Shown piece after piece: positions 1 to 23,858 of a DNA stretch of 31,133 nt. Positions within the stretch are counted from its first letter, which is position 1. Each line of letters begins with the position of its first letter. Made by a program: the position numbers and the translations under genes. The stretch covers positions 1 to 31,133 of the forward strand of contig JANDJZ010000573.1 of assembly GCA_027943245.1 (NCBI GenBank). The letters run 5' to 3'. The stretch is from Acanthamoeba sp. SK_2022b. Taxonomy: Eukaryota; Discosea; Longamoebia; Acanthamoebidae. Under the pieces are notes generated by a model that was given only the letters and a program-made list of their open reading frames with translations, was not told the origin of the DNA and did no database searches.

Positions 1-3000
1 GCGTAGTCAACCTCGTTGAAGCGGATGTGGGCGCGGTCGGCGGGCTTGGCGAAGAGGCGCATGTAGAAGGAGCCCTTGATGCCCGCCTCGTAGGTGCAGG
101 GCGTCACGATCCACGGATGGCTGTCGGGACCCACGCGCAACGCAAGCTCGACTATGCATGGGTGACCGCACGCACGCGTGGCGAGTGGTCAGCAGCCCAG
201 ACGAGCAGGATTGTAGTCAATGAGCGACGAGAGAGAGACGCACTGTCTTGGCCGTTCTCGAATGCGGTCTTCTTGATGATGTCGCCCTCGGCTTCCACCA
301 CAGGGAATCCCCATTCTGCATGGCACGAAATAATCAAAAAATTAATTATTATATATTTCTAACAGTAGAAATATTTTTTTTAACCAGAATAATGTGTTAA
401 ACAGAGCCGATTGGCGTACCGTTGCCCTTGGTGACGTAGCAACCGATGGCCGGATAGGGCAGGTCATCGGGAGGCTGCTCCTGGACCAGCAGCAGCGTCA
501 CTTCGCACTCTCTGCACACACACACACGGTCAGCATGCGCCCGCCCCCGTTCTTCACAAGGCTCTGGTCGTGGGCGCACTTGTCGGCGGTGAGCGAGAAG
601 TGAGGGTTCTCCATGAAGGTCGGGTGGTTCATGCAGCCGCCCGACGAGCCCTCGCCCCACACGCCCTGCGCCATGTAGGATACACGAGCCGTGCGTCGCC
701 GACAGTCAGCCAAACGACCGCCAATCAACGGTGAGCGATTTGTTGTGGAGGGGGAGACGCACGAATACGAGGCCGTCGCCAGAGTCGTGGATGGGCGACA
801 GGGTGACGTTGTCGGCCAGGCGCGAGAACAGGGTGAGGTCGAACTGGGCCTCTTGGTTGGGACGGAAGGTGGTCGGTACGACGACGTACTCCTTCCCTCC
901 CTTCACCTCGAACTCGGCGTTCACTGCGCTCCCCCCCCCCAAGAACGAGACAACGCAACGTCAGTCGGAGTTAACAACAACGGGAAGCGTTACTCATCCT
1001 CACCTTCTTTCTGTTTGCGGAACTTGCCCTTGCACAGGAGGTCTAGCCCCTTGGTGCTGGTGAGGCGCTGCCCCGAGTTGGGAGCCTCATAGATGTAGAA
1101 GCCGATGCTCTTGGGCGCGATCGACTTGTCCTCGCCCTTGATGACAATGAAGTAGCGCGTTAAGTAGAAAGTATCTGGAGTTAAAATAGGCGAGAGAGTT
1201 GGTACCAGGTATTGGCCGAGGAAGAGGGTGAGCTTCTCGGTATGCTTGGCGGTGATGCGGTACTGGGGGTTGTTGCGCCACATGCCGTAGTTGAGGCAGC
1301 CTCCAGCAGTGAGGCCCTTCCACTCGCCGTACTCGACGTGCTTTTGGAGGACGTCGTCGGCCGGCCGGATGTCGATACTCTCCGCCCCCTTGGAGGGATA
1401 GAACGACAGATTGAACGGGGCCTACTCGCCACGCCATGCGCCCAGCACACGCCAGAGTCAGCCACACACTCTAAAACGCCTGTTGATAAATAGCGAAGGT
1501 GGCGCACCTCGACATCGGGCGTGAATGTGCAGGGAACGATGACGTAGGGATCCTTCCTCGCCTCCAAGTCAAACGACTTGGACACTGGTGGCACAAACAA
1601 CAAACAGAAAAACAAAACAAAAAAAAAAACAAAAAACACGAGCGGGTTGAGTCCAGGTGGCCGATTGTGAAGCCGGACAGCTGATTGTGCAGGAGGGGTA
1701 CCTTCGGGCGTCTCCCAGAAGCCGGACTTGGCAACCAGGACTTCCTTCTTGGCCAACAAGGGGCGACCGCCTAAAATAAATAAACAATTATAAATGAATG
1801 GAAAACATGCATGAACAGACATCACGTCATTGAAATTTGAGTGCAAGACGGTGAGGCATGGGACGTGGAATGGATGGTACCGGCGATGCTGGACAGAATG
1901 TAGAAACCGATGGAGTTGGCCGGGGTGAGGTCGTGCCTCATCTTGATCGTGACGGAGGTCTTCTCTTTCACGGTCAGGAAGAACTGGGGGTTGTTGCGCC
2001 ACGTTGTGTGGTTCCTGCAGTAAGGGAAACAAAAGACGTATGTGCGGCGGTATGAGCCCAGCGATCGATCCTTTCGTTTCGGCACCGAGGCAGCCCTGGA
2101 TGGATGCCACGTACATGCAACCGCCGGCACTCTCTCCCTTCCAGACGCCCTGCATTGCGTCGCACGCTGCCAGTCAGACAACTGAAGCCAAGTTGTGGGA
2201 GCGGGTGACGCACGTCGACCCCGATCGATGAGGTGGCGCCCAGCTCCCTGAAGGAGATGTTCTGGCTCGAGTAGACGCTCAGAGCGAACTCGGATTCCCA
2301 CTTGGGGTCGAACGTGCAGGGGAACACCACGTAGTCGCCGGCGTCCAACGTTGATGCCACCGAGGCTGTTGTGTCGATCGGAGAGTGGGTGAGTGAGGGA
2401 GGAGGACAAAAGCGAAGCGAGGTCGAATGGCAGCCCTCGATAGGTACCGTCGTCGGGGCTGCTGAGAGGAGTGCGAGCAACGGTGGCGGCGACGGACACG
2501 ACCTTTTTGTCGACAGGTCCTGTTGTGAAGAGCTCGGAGGTGAGCTGCGAGCACGTCAGCCCCGACTGGCGAGGTATGGAGGTGCGCACCGTCGGCTTCG
2601 CAGATGTAGAGACCGAGCACGTCAAAGTCGGGGTTCTTGTTGATCTTTTCGAGCAGGATCGACACCGCAGTGTTGTCCTCCTTCACGCTCAGCAAGTACT
2701 GCGGGTTGTTGTAGAACGTGCGGTGGTTCTTGCACCCGCCCGCCGTTTCGCCCTTCCACTCGCCCTGGACGGGAGCGCCAACAGAAGCGTCAGCCATAGA
2801 AAAGAGCGAAGCGTTCCTTGTCGGGAAAAGAAGCATAGGAGATTGCCTTGAAGGAGATCTCGGAGGTCCACTTCTTGGCGGGATTGCTGCAGGACTGAAG
2901 AATGAAGGGCTTGTTCTGCGAAGTGACGGTGAGAGCGAACTTGGCCTCCATGTTCGGCTCGAAAGTACACGGGATGATGACGAACTGGCCCGGGCCATCC

Positions 3001-3941
3001 TCAACGCCAGTCTCCAGCTCCAAGGTCAACGCAACTGCGCACCACCAGTTACTTCAAGCCCTATATGGTTTCCCTCGCGATACCGTGCGGGCTACGGTGG
3101 GAGGTTACATACTGTGAGGCTTGTTGATGAAGGTGGTCTTGGCCACTACGAACTTAGTAGGGGTGGAGATGACCTTGCGGTTGGTTCCTAAGGGCACACG
3201 GGCAGCAGCGTGAGCCGACTTGAGCTGCAGCAGGGAGGCAAGGTTTGTTGTGGGAGTACCATCGCTCTTGAGGAGGTAGAAACCGATCGCCTTGCAGTCT
3301 TCCTCCTTTACACACAGTTGCTCCAATACGATCTCAACCCTGCACAGTTGGCACCATGAATGTGTCAACCTCATTGTTGCTACCAGAAAATAAATAAATA
3401 AATATTCTACGGGATTATAGAATCAAAATCAAATTATTTTGTAAATAAAATAAGTTTAAAATAGCGAAAGCGACGTTAGGGAGTACTTTGTTTGGCCCTT
3501 GATGTTGAGGAAGTACTGGGGGTTCTGACGCCACTGGTTGGTGTTGAAGCAACCCCCGGCGCTCCGCTTCTCCACCGACCACTCGCCCCGCTTAGTCACC
3601 TTGGTCACCTCCTGTGCCTCCTCTTCGGCCAGCCTCTTCTCCTCCTCGGCTTTGAGCCTGTCCTTTTCCTTCTCTTCCTCTTCCCTGTTGCGATGAACAC
3701 CCGAGGGCGCACTGCTCAACGAAGTCGAAGACGGAGCCGGCTCTGACGAAGTCGAAGCTGAAGCTGTGGTAGCCTGCGGCGCGGGCAGGAGGGCTTCGAG
3801 ATCGGAAGCACCCTTGCCGGCTTTTACCTGGGCCAGGAATTGGTGGAGGAGGGACTGCAGTTCGTTCACCTGGCGCTTGAGCTCTTCCTTCTCATCCTTT
3901 TCCTTCTGCAGCTGATGCTGCAAATCGCCCACAGATGCCAT
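1..3941 (-). CDS. Five-module calpain domain III repeat protein, 3' end outside window
   Basis: Spliced minus-strand gene whose reading continues past base 1. The start ATG (3941) opens a helical, heptad-like N-terminus (residues about 5-40), an Ala/Ser/Pro linker, a Glu/Lys-rich helix (about 85-115), then directly a calpain domain III-type module. Five modules follow in tandem. Each opens with G-x-W-(5 or 6)-(A/S)GGC plus N-P-(Q/H)-(Y/F) and closes with a P-(C/T)-T-(F/Y) strand: openings near 3587, 2762, 2155, 1330 and 660; closings near 2970, 2320, 1530, 885 and 110. In calpains this C2-like domain binds acidic phospholipid and regulates the protease. No cysteine-protease core (Cys/His/Asn) is visible in the window, so a scaffold or membrane-binding role is inferred. 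A protease C-terminal to the window edge cannot be excluded. Introns are AT-rich (for example 3390-3475, 1600-1640). Family call is firm; exon borders are approximate. Confidence 0.86.
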
Positions 3942-4183
3942 CTTTTCCTTTCAATCAAATCCGATCTACGCTGACGTGATGTGTCTTTCTCCCTGCTGCT
4001 CTAATCTACACTTCTCCTCTCGCTGTAAATGATGTGCGCAAAGACCAGACTTACGCGCCTCGTGGTTGGGCTAATACCACAGCTCGGGCCAACCACCAAC
4101 CACCGCGGCTCATGTCACGCCATGACACGGCACAACGTGCCCAGAACGCAGCCCCCCTGTTTTGGCCAACAACGAACTGTTGG

Positions 4184-5626
4184 TTAGAGCAAGATAGCCT
4201 CCTCTTCTGTGTCTTGATGCACCTCCTCGCTCTCCTCCTCTATCCCGGTTGGCGTGGTGGCACCCGGTGGGTCGGGCTGCCCGATCGCCGTCGGGGCGCC
4301 AACTGGTGGCTGCCCTCGGCCCCTTCCGCGGCCTCCCCGGAGCGCCCTGCCTCGCCCTCCTCTGCCTCGACCGCCTCTGTCGGCGCTCGGCTGGCCTCGT
4401 CCACGCCCCCTGCGGCCGAAGCTGAACGAGTCTGGGACCTTACATGAGTAGAGACGCCCGCTCTCGCCCACGAGCTGCGCAGTGAAGGGGTTGGCGGGTG
4501 GTGCTCCTCCTTGGCCTGATGTAGCTGTTGATGTCTTGGCCCCGCCGCCGCTGTGGTCCATCTCCATGCTGGACAGTAAGTCGGCTGTTGAGTCGATCAT
4601 CTCCACGGTCCTATGCGCCCGTCGAAGCAAACAGCACACGGATTGAAGATGAGCCAACAAATCTGCAGCAACCGCTTGGGAACTAGCACATGCCGTTGCT
4701 CTTCCGCTTGTTTGCTGGCGGTCTTCTTGCCCTTGCCCTTGCCCTTCTTTCGTCTGATGTAGCGCTTCCTCTTTCGGTAGTGAAAAGCAAACTCTGCACA
4801 GCCAACAATGAGACAGCAATGTGGATGAGTCGTCTAGCACTACCCTGAGCTTGTGGGAGGATGAAGCGACCGGTCATGTACCTCGGGGATAATGGTGAAG
4901 ATCAATTAGGTGCTTTTCTCGATCTTTGTCGGATGCGAACTTGATCGGGCAGCCCCCTACAAGGCATTCGTACTAGCCGCGACCATCCTCCATGAGCACT
5001 CGAGCACACAAGCTGATGGATACAACGTACCATGTTCTGCTTCTTGGCCAAGAGTGCAAACAGGGTATCGTGCGTTTCGAGAACGTGCAGTTCAAGCAGG
5101 CGCGCGATAGGGAACGTGCGTCTGCAAGTGTTGCAGGACTGGGAGCGAGTGCGTGTGACATACCGCAAACAACTGAGGCATCGAGCAGAAGACGTACATA
5201 TCTGTGGGACGTGTTGTAGTGGCCTTCGTAAGCTAGCGTAGACTTGAACCATCTGTTGCACCCCACAATCTGACACTTGAACTGCGGACTAGTCTCTTCA
5301 GCGATGGCGCTGTAGCCAGAGTGAGCAAGGGTTGGCAGTAACGCGCGTAGTAAGGGCGAGCGGCACCTGAGAATAGCGTCGATGTCTAGAGGTATTTGCT
5401 TGGCAAAAATCTCACGCTCAAGATTGCCCTGTGAGTAGGATTAGTGTTGTGAGATTCCGCGCAGGGGCGGGAGTGCACTCATTCACCTCTTCCCAGAAGG
5501 GACAATCGCCTTTGTAGATTCGTTTGATCCTGTTGCCACATTCACCTATTGCAAGAATGAGTGAATAAGTTGCATAGACTCAGGCTTGTATAAGGTACCT
5601 TGTGTGCATCCAACAACTGTGCTCAT
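4184..5626 (-). CDS. ZNF511: ZNF511-like C2H2 zinc-finger protein with RG-rich tail
   Basis: Spliced minus-strand gene. Three C2H2 fingers are visible: finger 1 (about 5205-5275, C-x4-C-x12-H-x4-H), finger 2 (about 5060-5125, C-x2-C-x12-H-x4-H, followed by the ETHDTLFALLAKKQNM segment) and finger 3 (about 4895-4975, C-x4-C-x12-H-x4-H, followed by LHHYP). Finger order, the linker between fingers 2 and 3 and the upstream F-x-E-G-(N/D) element match my memory of animal ZNF511, a small conserved nuclear protein of unclear function. After finger 3 comes a basic Lys/Arg segment, then VPDSFSFGRRGRGRG, corresponding to the conserved 'P-x-x-(I/F)-x-FG' tail, then an RG/RGG-rich run to the stop. The ATG at 5626 is the first good in-frame Met; the frame stays open for about 190 nt upstream without an ATG, so a short 5' exon may be missing. 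The intron around 4620-4690 is uncertain. Confidence 0.85.
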
Positions 5627-5965
5627 AATTGAATGCAGTTGAGTTCGTTGCACCTTGTGTTGGCGCCAATTTTCAGGTACACGGCAAAAATATATTCTTT
5701 CATGTTTCTTTTGTTCTTTGCTGAGCTCAGCTGCATTAATCAACAGCTCATCTGCAATTGAACGAAGATTCGAAGTGCCAACGAACCAAGGATTTATGTG
5801 TTTCTTGCAGCAAGCAACGAGGACCTAGCCTACACTTTCTGCGTGATAGGAAGATAGGGTAGTTTAGCGTTAAAATGGCGCAAGTATTTGCAGGTGCGCA
5901 ACCACAACTTCGCCTCTTGAAGCACAGTGTTGACGTGCCGCTGCGCAGATGTAAAATTCAACAAG
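5627..5965. promoter_or_regulatory. Head-to-head intergenic region between ZNF511-like gene and SMG1
   Basis: The two genes are transcribed away from this interval, so it probably holds both promoters and 5' leaders. No TATA box or other core element could be called with confidence. An ATG at 5875 opens a plus-strand frame, but that frame is not the SMG1 frame unless a 34-nt intron is removed. On the minus strand the ZNF511 frame stays open to about 5815. Unrecognised 5' exons of either gene could therefore lie here. Confidence 0.4.
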
Positions 5966-19901
<13,936 letters not shown>

Positions 19902-19902
<1 letters not shown>

Positions 19903-19907
19903 ATAAA
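19902..19907 (+). terminator. SMG1: Candidate polyadenylation signal overlapping the SMG1 stop codon
   Basis: AATAAA begins on the last base of the SMG1 TGA stop (19900-19902). If used, cleavage would be expected within the 98 nt before the histone H3 start, giving a minimal 3' UTR. The signal is seen; its use is inferred. Confidence 0.5.
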
Positions 19908-20000
19908 TGAAATTGTTTCCTGGAAGCGATTGGAAGAGAAAGAAAACGCCAACGTCAGGGACGAGGGCAAGAGGAAGGAGAAAAAGTTAGCAAGCAAAAG

Positions 20001-20482
20001 ATGGCCAGGACGAAGCAGACGGCCCGCAAATCGACTGGGGGCAAGGCTCCGCGAAAGATGTTGGCCACGAAGGCTGCACAGGTTGTTGTCCCTATGGCTG
20101 GCGGCATCAAGAAGCCTCACCGTTACCGCCCGGGCACTGTGGCACTGCGTGAGATCAGGATGTTTCAAAAATCTACCGACCTTCTTTTTCGCAAGATGGC
20201 CTTCCGCCGCCTTGTCCTCGAGATTGGCCAGGTGCCCCCCCCCCCCAAAAAACCCTTTATTTCGATTTGGGAGGTTTGGTCTCACCGGTAGTGGCTTTGC
20301 AGGACTACAAGTGCGACCTGCGCTGGCAGACGGCGGCCGTGTTGGCCCTGCAGGAGACTGCCGAGGCCTACCTGGTGGCCCTGTTCGAGGATAGCAACCT
20401 GTGCGCCATCCACGCCCGCCGCACGAGCGTCCAGCCGAGAGACGTACAGCTCGCCCGTCGCATCCGTGGCGAACGCGCTTAG
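20001..20482 (+). CDS. Divergent histone H3 variant, one intron
   Basis: Two exons (20001-20231 and 20303-20482) encode exactly 136 residues including Met, the canonical H3 length; the 71-nt intron begins GTG followed by 12 C. The tail keeps K4, R8, K9, S10, K14, R17, K18, K23 and K36, but residues 26-29 read Q-V-V-V instead of R-K-S-A, so K27 and S28 are lost. Core changes include R53M, P66A, Q68R, R72L, F84W, M90L, C96A, K115R, M120Q and K122R. K56, K79, C110, H113 and the end [11 protein letters not shown] are kept. F84W, C96A and I124V recall centromeric H3, but loop 1 has no insertion and the N-tail is H3-like, so this is not a typical CenH3. It would act as a nucleosome core subunit. 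The intron and the lack of a canonical histone 3' stem-loop suggest a replication-independent variant (inference). Confidence 0.95.
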
Positions 20483-20502
20483 ACCACACGCTCTCCCCCC
20501 GC

Positions 20503-20516
20503 AGCGCCGTCGCGCT
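20503..20516. repeat. Small hairpin after the H3 stop codon
   Basis: AGCGC-CGTC-GCGCT forms a perfect 5-bp stem with a 4-nt loop about 20 nt after the H3 stop. The geometry is close to the replication-dependent histone stem-loop (6-bp stem, 4-nt loop), but the sequence is not the consensus. I treat it as a curiosity. Confidence 0.25.
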
Positions 20517-20604
20517 CAACGTGTCAGTATGTTAGCGTGTTGTAGCGTCTAGTGTGGTCCACCCGCGCTTACGCGAGGCACGTTTCAACCAGAAGGCCTT
20601 TGGT

Positions 20605-20610
20605 TTTATT
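20605..20610 (-). terminator. Candidate polyadenylation signal overlapping the Rho-like stop codon
   Basis: On the minus strand the sequence reads GAATAAAAC; the TAA stop (20608-20606) lies inside AATAAA. This is the same arrangement as at the SMG1 end. The H3 and Rho-like genes converge here with only 123 nt between stop codons. Confidence 0.45.
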
Positions 20611-21795
20611 CTTGCTCTGCACCTGTACACTTCCCCTGCTGGGGAGGGTCGACCTCGAGGCGACCAGCCTCTGGGTCGCTGCCTTCATTACCGCTGCCTC
20701 GCTTCCGCATCTTGACAGACCGTCGCCTGAGCGTGGCACCAAGCTTTTTAAAGGTAGACCCTGACGATGAGGAGGAGGATGAAGACGATGAAGATGCGGT
20801 TGTGTTGGTGGTGGGGACGTTCGGTTGTTGATGGTTGATGCTTTCTTCGCCGCCCCTTCCGTAGCGTCGAAGCGTAGCCTTGGCTCTCTCCAGCAGAGAG
20901 CTTCGCCTTTCAGTCGGTCGGTCGTCCACAACCTGGCCAGGCTTACCCCTACTCGACGTCATGTGGGTCAACAGTTGGGCCACCAGGTCATGTGCTCCGT
21001 TCCCTGCACGCCCCACGCTAAGCGGCTAGCTCGGCAGACATCGAGACAAGAGGGAAACGCTACCTGTGGTTGTGGACAGCTCGCAGAAGCCGATGGCCTT
21101 GGGCTTCAGCTCTTCCGCCAGGGCTCGACCTTGGTCAGGCGTGGGCAGGGCCTCGCCACCATCGAGTCGTTCCCCTGGCCCATCGACTAGCAGTTGGTCG
21201 TAGTCCGTCCCTACGATGCACAGCACCGCTTCGGGGCAGTACGACAGCACCTGGGCAGTGGGAGAAGAGCCCAACAAGACAGGAGGCGGCGGGGGGGGGA
21301 AGAAGCAAGTGTTAGCAGCATGGTGAAAGTGAACTACAGCTGTCACTCACCTCGGGAAACCAGTTTTCCTTGATGTTGGTGAACGATTGAAGATTGAGAA
21401 ACGAGAAGCACAACAGGAAGATGTCTGTCTTGGGGTATGACAACGCTCGCATCCTCAAGAAGCCTTCTTGGCCTAAGAGAAGGCAGGCGAAACACTCCTC
21501 AGCAACAGGCCGAATGTGGCTAGAATATTGCCCTGTAATCATACCTGATGTGTCAAGAAGCTGCATGCGTACTGGTTCTCCTTGGTAAGTTGTTGTTATA
21601 TCTACATTCTCAGACATGGTGACATCATTCTGAGGGTAGGAGCTCACCCGTCAGTGTCAAAGATGCTCAGCGAAAGATACAACCATTACCACGTACGTCT
21701 GATGAGGCAGCCTTGGCGATGTGGGAGAGGATCGCTGTTTTGTTTGCTGTGCTGTCGCCTACCACCACGACCTTCACCTCGGTTGGCGATGTCAT
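20606..21795 (-). CDS. Atypical Rho-family small GTPase with C-terminal extension
   Basis: Spliced minus-strand gene. From the ATG at 21795 the order is P-loop, switch I, switch II (DTSGQE spliced across an intron, Gln61 equivalent kept), then the Rho-typical RMRALSYPKTDIFLLCFS and NWFPEV. The P-loop reads GDSTANKT where Rho/Rac proteins have GDGAVGKT, so Gly12 is Ser and Gly15 is Asn while Lys16 and Thr17 stay. The G4 motif T-K-x-D is T-D-Y-D (about 21205), losing its Lys, and G5 reads CELSTTT. Switch I retains a Thr at the Thr35 position but is otherwise divergent. A tail of over 100 residues follows, with a poly-Ser run, a basic patch (FKKLGATLRRRSVKMRKR) and an end CTGAEQE that is not a CAAX box. 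Normal nucleotide cycling and prenylation are therefore doubtful. RhoBTB- or Rnd-like atypical Rho proteins are the best comparison. Confidence 0.83.
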
Positions 21796-21984
21796 TCGAT
21801 GGATCTTGGCTCTGTGTTCCTGCGCCGGCTTGTTGTCGTCTGCCCCTGAAGGGGTATGGTCCAAACCAAAGCCTTTCGGTTTCGCTGTTGTTGTGTAACC
21901 GGCACACAACAACAACAGTCCCCTTTGCCAAAAACCAAATTGAGTTCAAACTTGATTTACCCAGCCAAATAGCGACAAATGAGG

Positions 21985-23600
21985 TCACTCCTGGGAGGAC
22001 AGGAGCGAGCGCAGCTCCTGGACCACCGAGAGCGACAGGAACTGCCTTTCCTGGTCGGCGGACAGCTCGCGAAGCGGGAGACGACACGGTCCCATGTCCA
22101 GGCCATGCCACTTGGGTGTTTCATGGGGCGTCAAAGTATAGCCATGCGGAGAGTGAGTGGGCGGCAGCGTCACCACAACAAAGGGAATAGACTGAGGGAG
22201 GGGCTCACCTCGCGCATGAGCAGCTTCGCAGCTGGCACGAAGCCGTACTGGCCCAGCGCGGCCATGAAGTCGGCGATCTGACGCGATGCAGCCCAAGGCC
22301 CGTCAGGACAGGACACTACAAACACACGGCGCATGCGCTGTGGAGGCGCACCACGAGCTGCAGCCTGCGGGCAGTCTCGAGATCGTTCTGGTGGTAGGCC
22401 TTGAACAGCTTGGCGTAGACCGGGGCGCAGAAGGAGAACGACAGGCTGATGCCGCCCTTGGAGCCCAGCGGCAGGCACGGGAGGTGCATGTACTCGAACC
22501 CCATCAGAATGTCGTAGCGGCCGCCTGGCAGCCAGCCCCGACCATCAGCGCCCCGCGCGCGTGTGCGTATCGGCGGCGCGCTGTACCTTGGAAACAAAGC
22601 GTGCGGTAGTAGTCGCCCAGCTCCGTGCCGGTAAACTTGGCCCCTGCGGTGTGAGTGAGTGCGGGTGAGCCCACTCACGAGAGCGAGTCTCTGCGAGAGG
22701 GGGGGGGGGACGCACCTCGCAGAGTGGGGATCGCGGCGTGGGCCTTCTCGAAGAAGTCGTAGACCGGCAGGTTGACGCCGGTGATGGCCGGGTAGTGGTA
22801 GTACAGGAAGGGCGTCCTGGGGGCAGCCCTGGCCACCGACGCACAAAAGTCCACCAACGTGCCCACGTCCGGCGGCTGCTCGTGCAGAAGACGAACACGC
22901 TGTCAGCGCACAACAAGAAGCAGAGAGGCCACTAACGAGGAGAGCAGCCCACCTTGAAGAAGAAGGGCGCCATGGTGGCGATGCCAGCTGCGCCAACGCT
23001 CTCGGCATGGGCGGCCAACTCCCTGGTCTGTTCGAGGCTGGATACCAGCAACTGTTAGAACGGGTGGGGGAAGAGAGAGAGAGGGAGAGAGAGGGAGCGC
23101 GCGTGCGCTGTACCTGGTGGTGCCGATCTGGGCGATGACGTTGAGCGAGCCCTTGTGCTTGATCCACGCCTCCAGGGCGGCCTTGCGCTCGTCGAGCGAG
23201 AGGGACATGCTCTCCCCGCTGGTACCGCACACAAACACACCCGAGCAGCCATCGCTCACCTTGCCCACACCGCACGCGCTCAGCGTAAGCCTCCCCCCCG
23301 CCAAGGCGGACCACAGACCAGAGGGAGGCCCGCTCAGGCGGCCGCAGCAGGTACCAACTTCTGCGCGTAGTCCTTGATGCGACCAAGCGACGGCTTGGCG
23401 CTGCTGTCCATGGGCGTGAGCGTGGCTGCGATGAACCCCTCGAACCTCTTCTGCGCTCCAAACATTGAAGAAGGGGGTATACCCCTCACCACGCTCGTCA
23501 GCGTCAGCGCTCGAAGGGGTGCAATAGTGGTGGGGGGGGGGCAGTACTGCTTGCGCCGAGCTGTGGCGAGTAGCGAGGAGGACATGTTGGCTCGCTCCAA
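21985..23600 (-). CDS. NPL: N-acetylneuraminate lyase / DHDPS-family aldolase
   Basis: Spliced minus-strand gene for a class I aldolase of the DHDPS/NAL family (TIM barrel). Visible in order: FEGFIAATLTPM; GVFVCGTSGESMSLSLDERK (substrate carboxylate-binding G-T-(S/T)-G-E); FLYYHYPAITGV with the catalytic Tyr; TLRGAKFTGTELGDY with the Schiff-base Lys; LMGFEYMHLP; and a C-terminal MGPCRLPLREL. The YYHYPA and G-x-KF-(S/T)-x-T-(D/E)-L context fits eukaryotic N-acetylneuraminate lyase better than bacterial dihydrodipicolinate synthase, so pyruvate plus N-acetylmannosamine chemistry is likely but not certain. The last intron joins LLMRE to WHGLDMGP. Start choice is open: Met at 23600 or 23585 gives a 40-45 residue Arg/Ser/Pro leader containing a C10 tract, possibly organellar; Met at 23465 (MFGAQKRFEG) gives a normal-length enzyme. 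Lies downstream of RtcB on the same strand, 258 nt away. Confidence 0.84.
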
Positions 23601-23822
23601 CCGTTCGGCACGCTACGCGCCGCTGCGCCAAGAAAGAGGGAGGCAACGAGGAAACCGTTATCCTTCTCATCTTGTCGTTGCCTTCTTATGTTCTGTTGCC
23701 TTTTTCCACACGAAATCGAAACTACCAGAGGTGGTGAGGGGAAAGAGTTGGACAGAGGAGGTTGTTGAAACCCTTTCCTTGTTGACTACTCTTGTATCTA
23801 CACACACGCTGCCCACCAACGC

Positions 23823-23838
23823 AGCTTTTAGAAAAGCT
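23823..23838. repeat. Perfect inverted repeat downstream of RtcB
   Basis: AGCTTTT-AG-AAAAGCT is a 7-bp perfect inverted repeat with a 2-nt centre, 20 nt after the RtcB stop on the minus strand. It could mark the 3' UTR or be chance. The rest of the 258-nt gap to the next gene shows nothing I recognise. Confidence 0.35.
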
Positions 23839-23858
23839 CGTCAATAGATCCAGAGGGC

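Noticed and set aside
20001..20482. H3 gene considered as a centromeric CenH3
   Set aside because: Some core residues fit, but the N-tail is H3-like and loop 1 lacks the usual insertion; kept as an unusual H3 variant.
21985..23600. Lyase considered as dihydrodipicolinate synthase of lysine biosynthesis
   Set aside because: The YYHYPA and GAKFTGTEL contexts resemble eukaryotic N-acetylneuraminate lyase more closely, though the substrate is unproven.
23374..23847. 157-residue plus-strand frame
   Set aside because: It is antisense to the lyase 5' region and the RtcB-lyase gap, with no recognisable domain or codon pattern.
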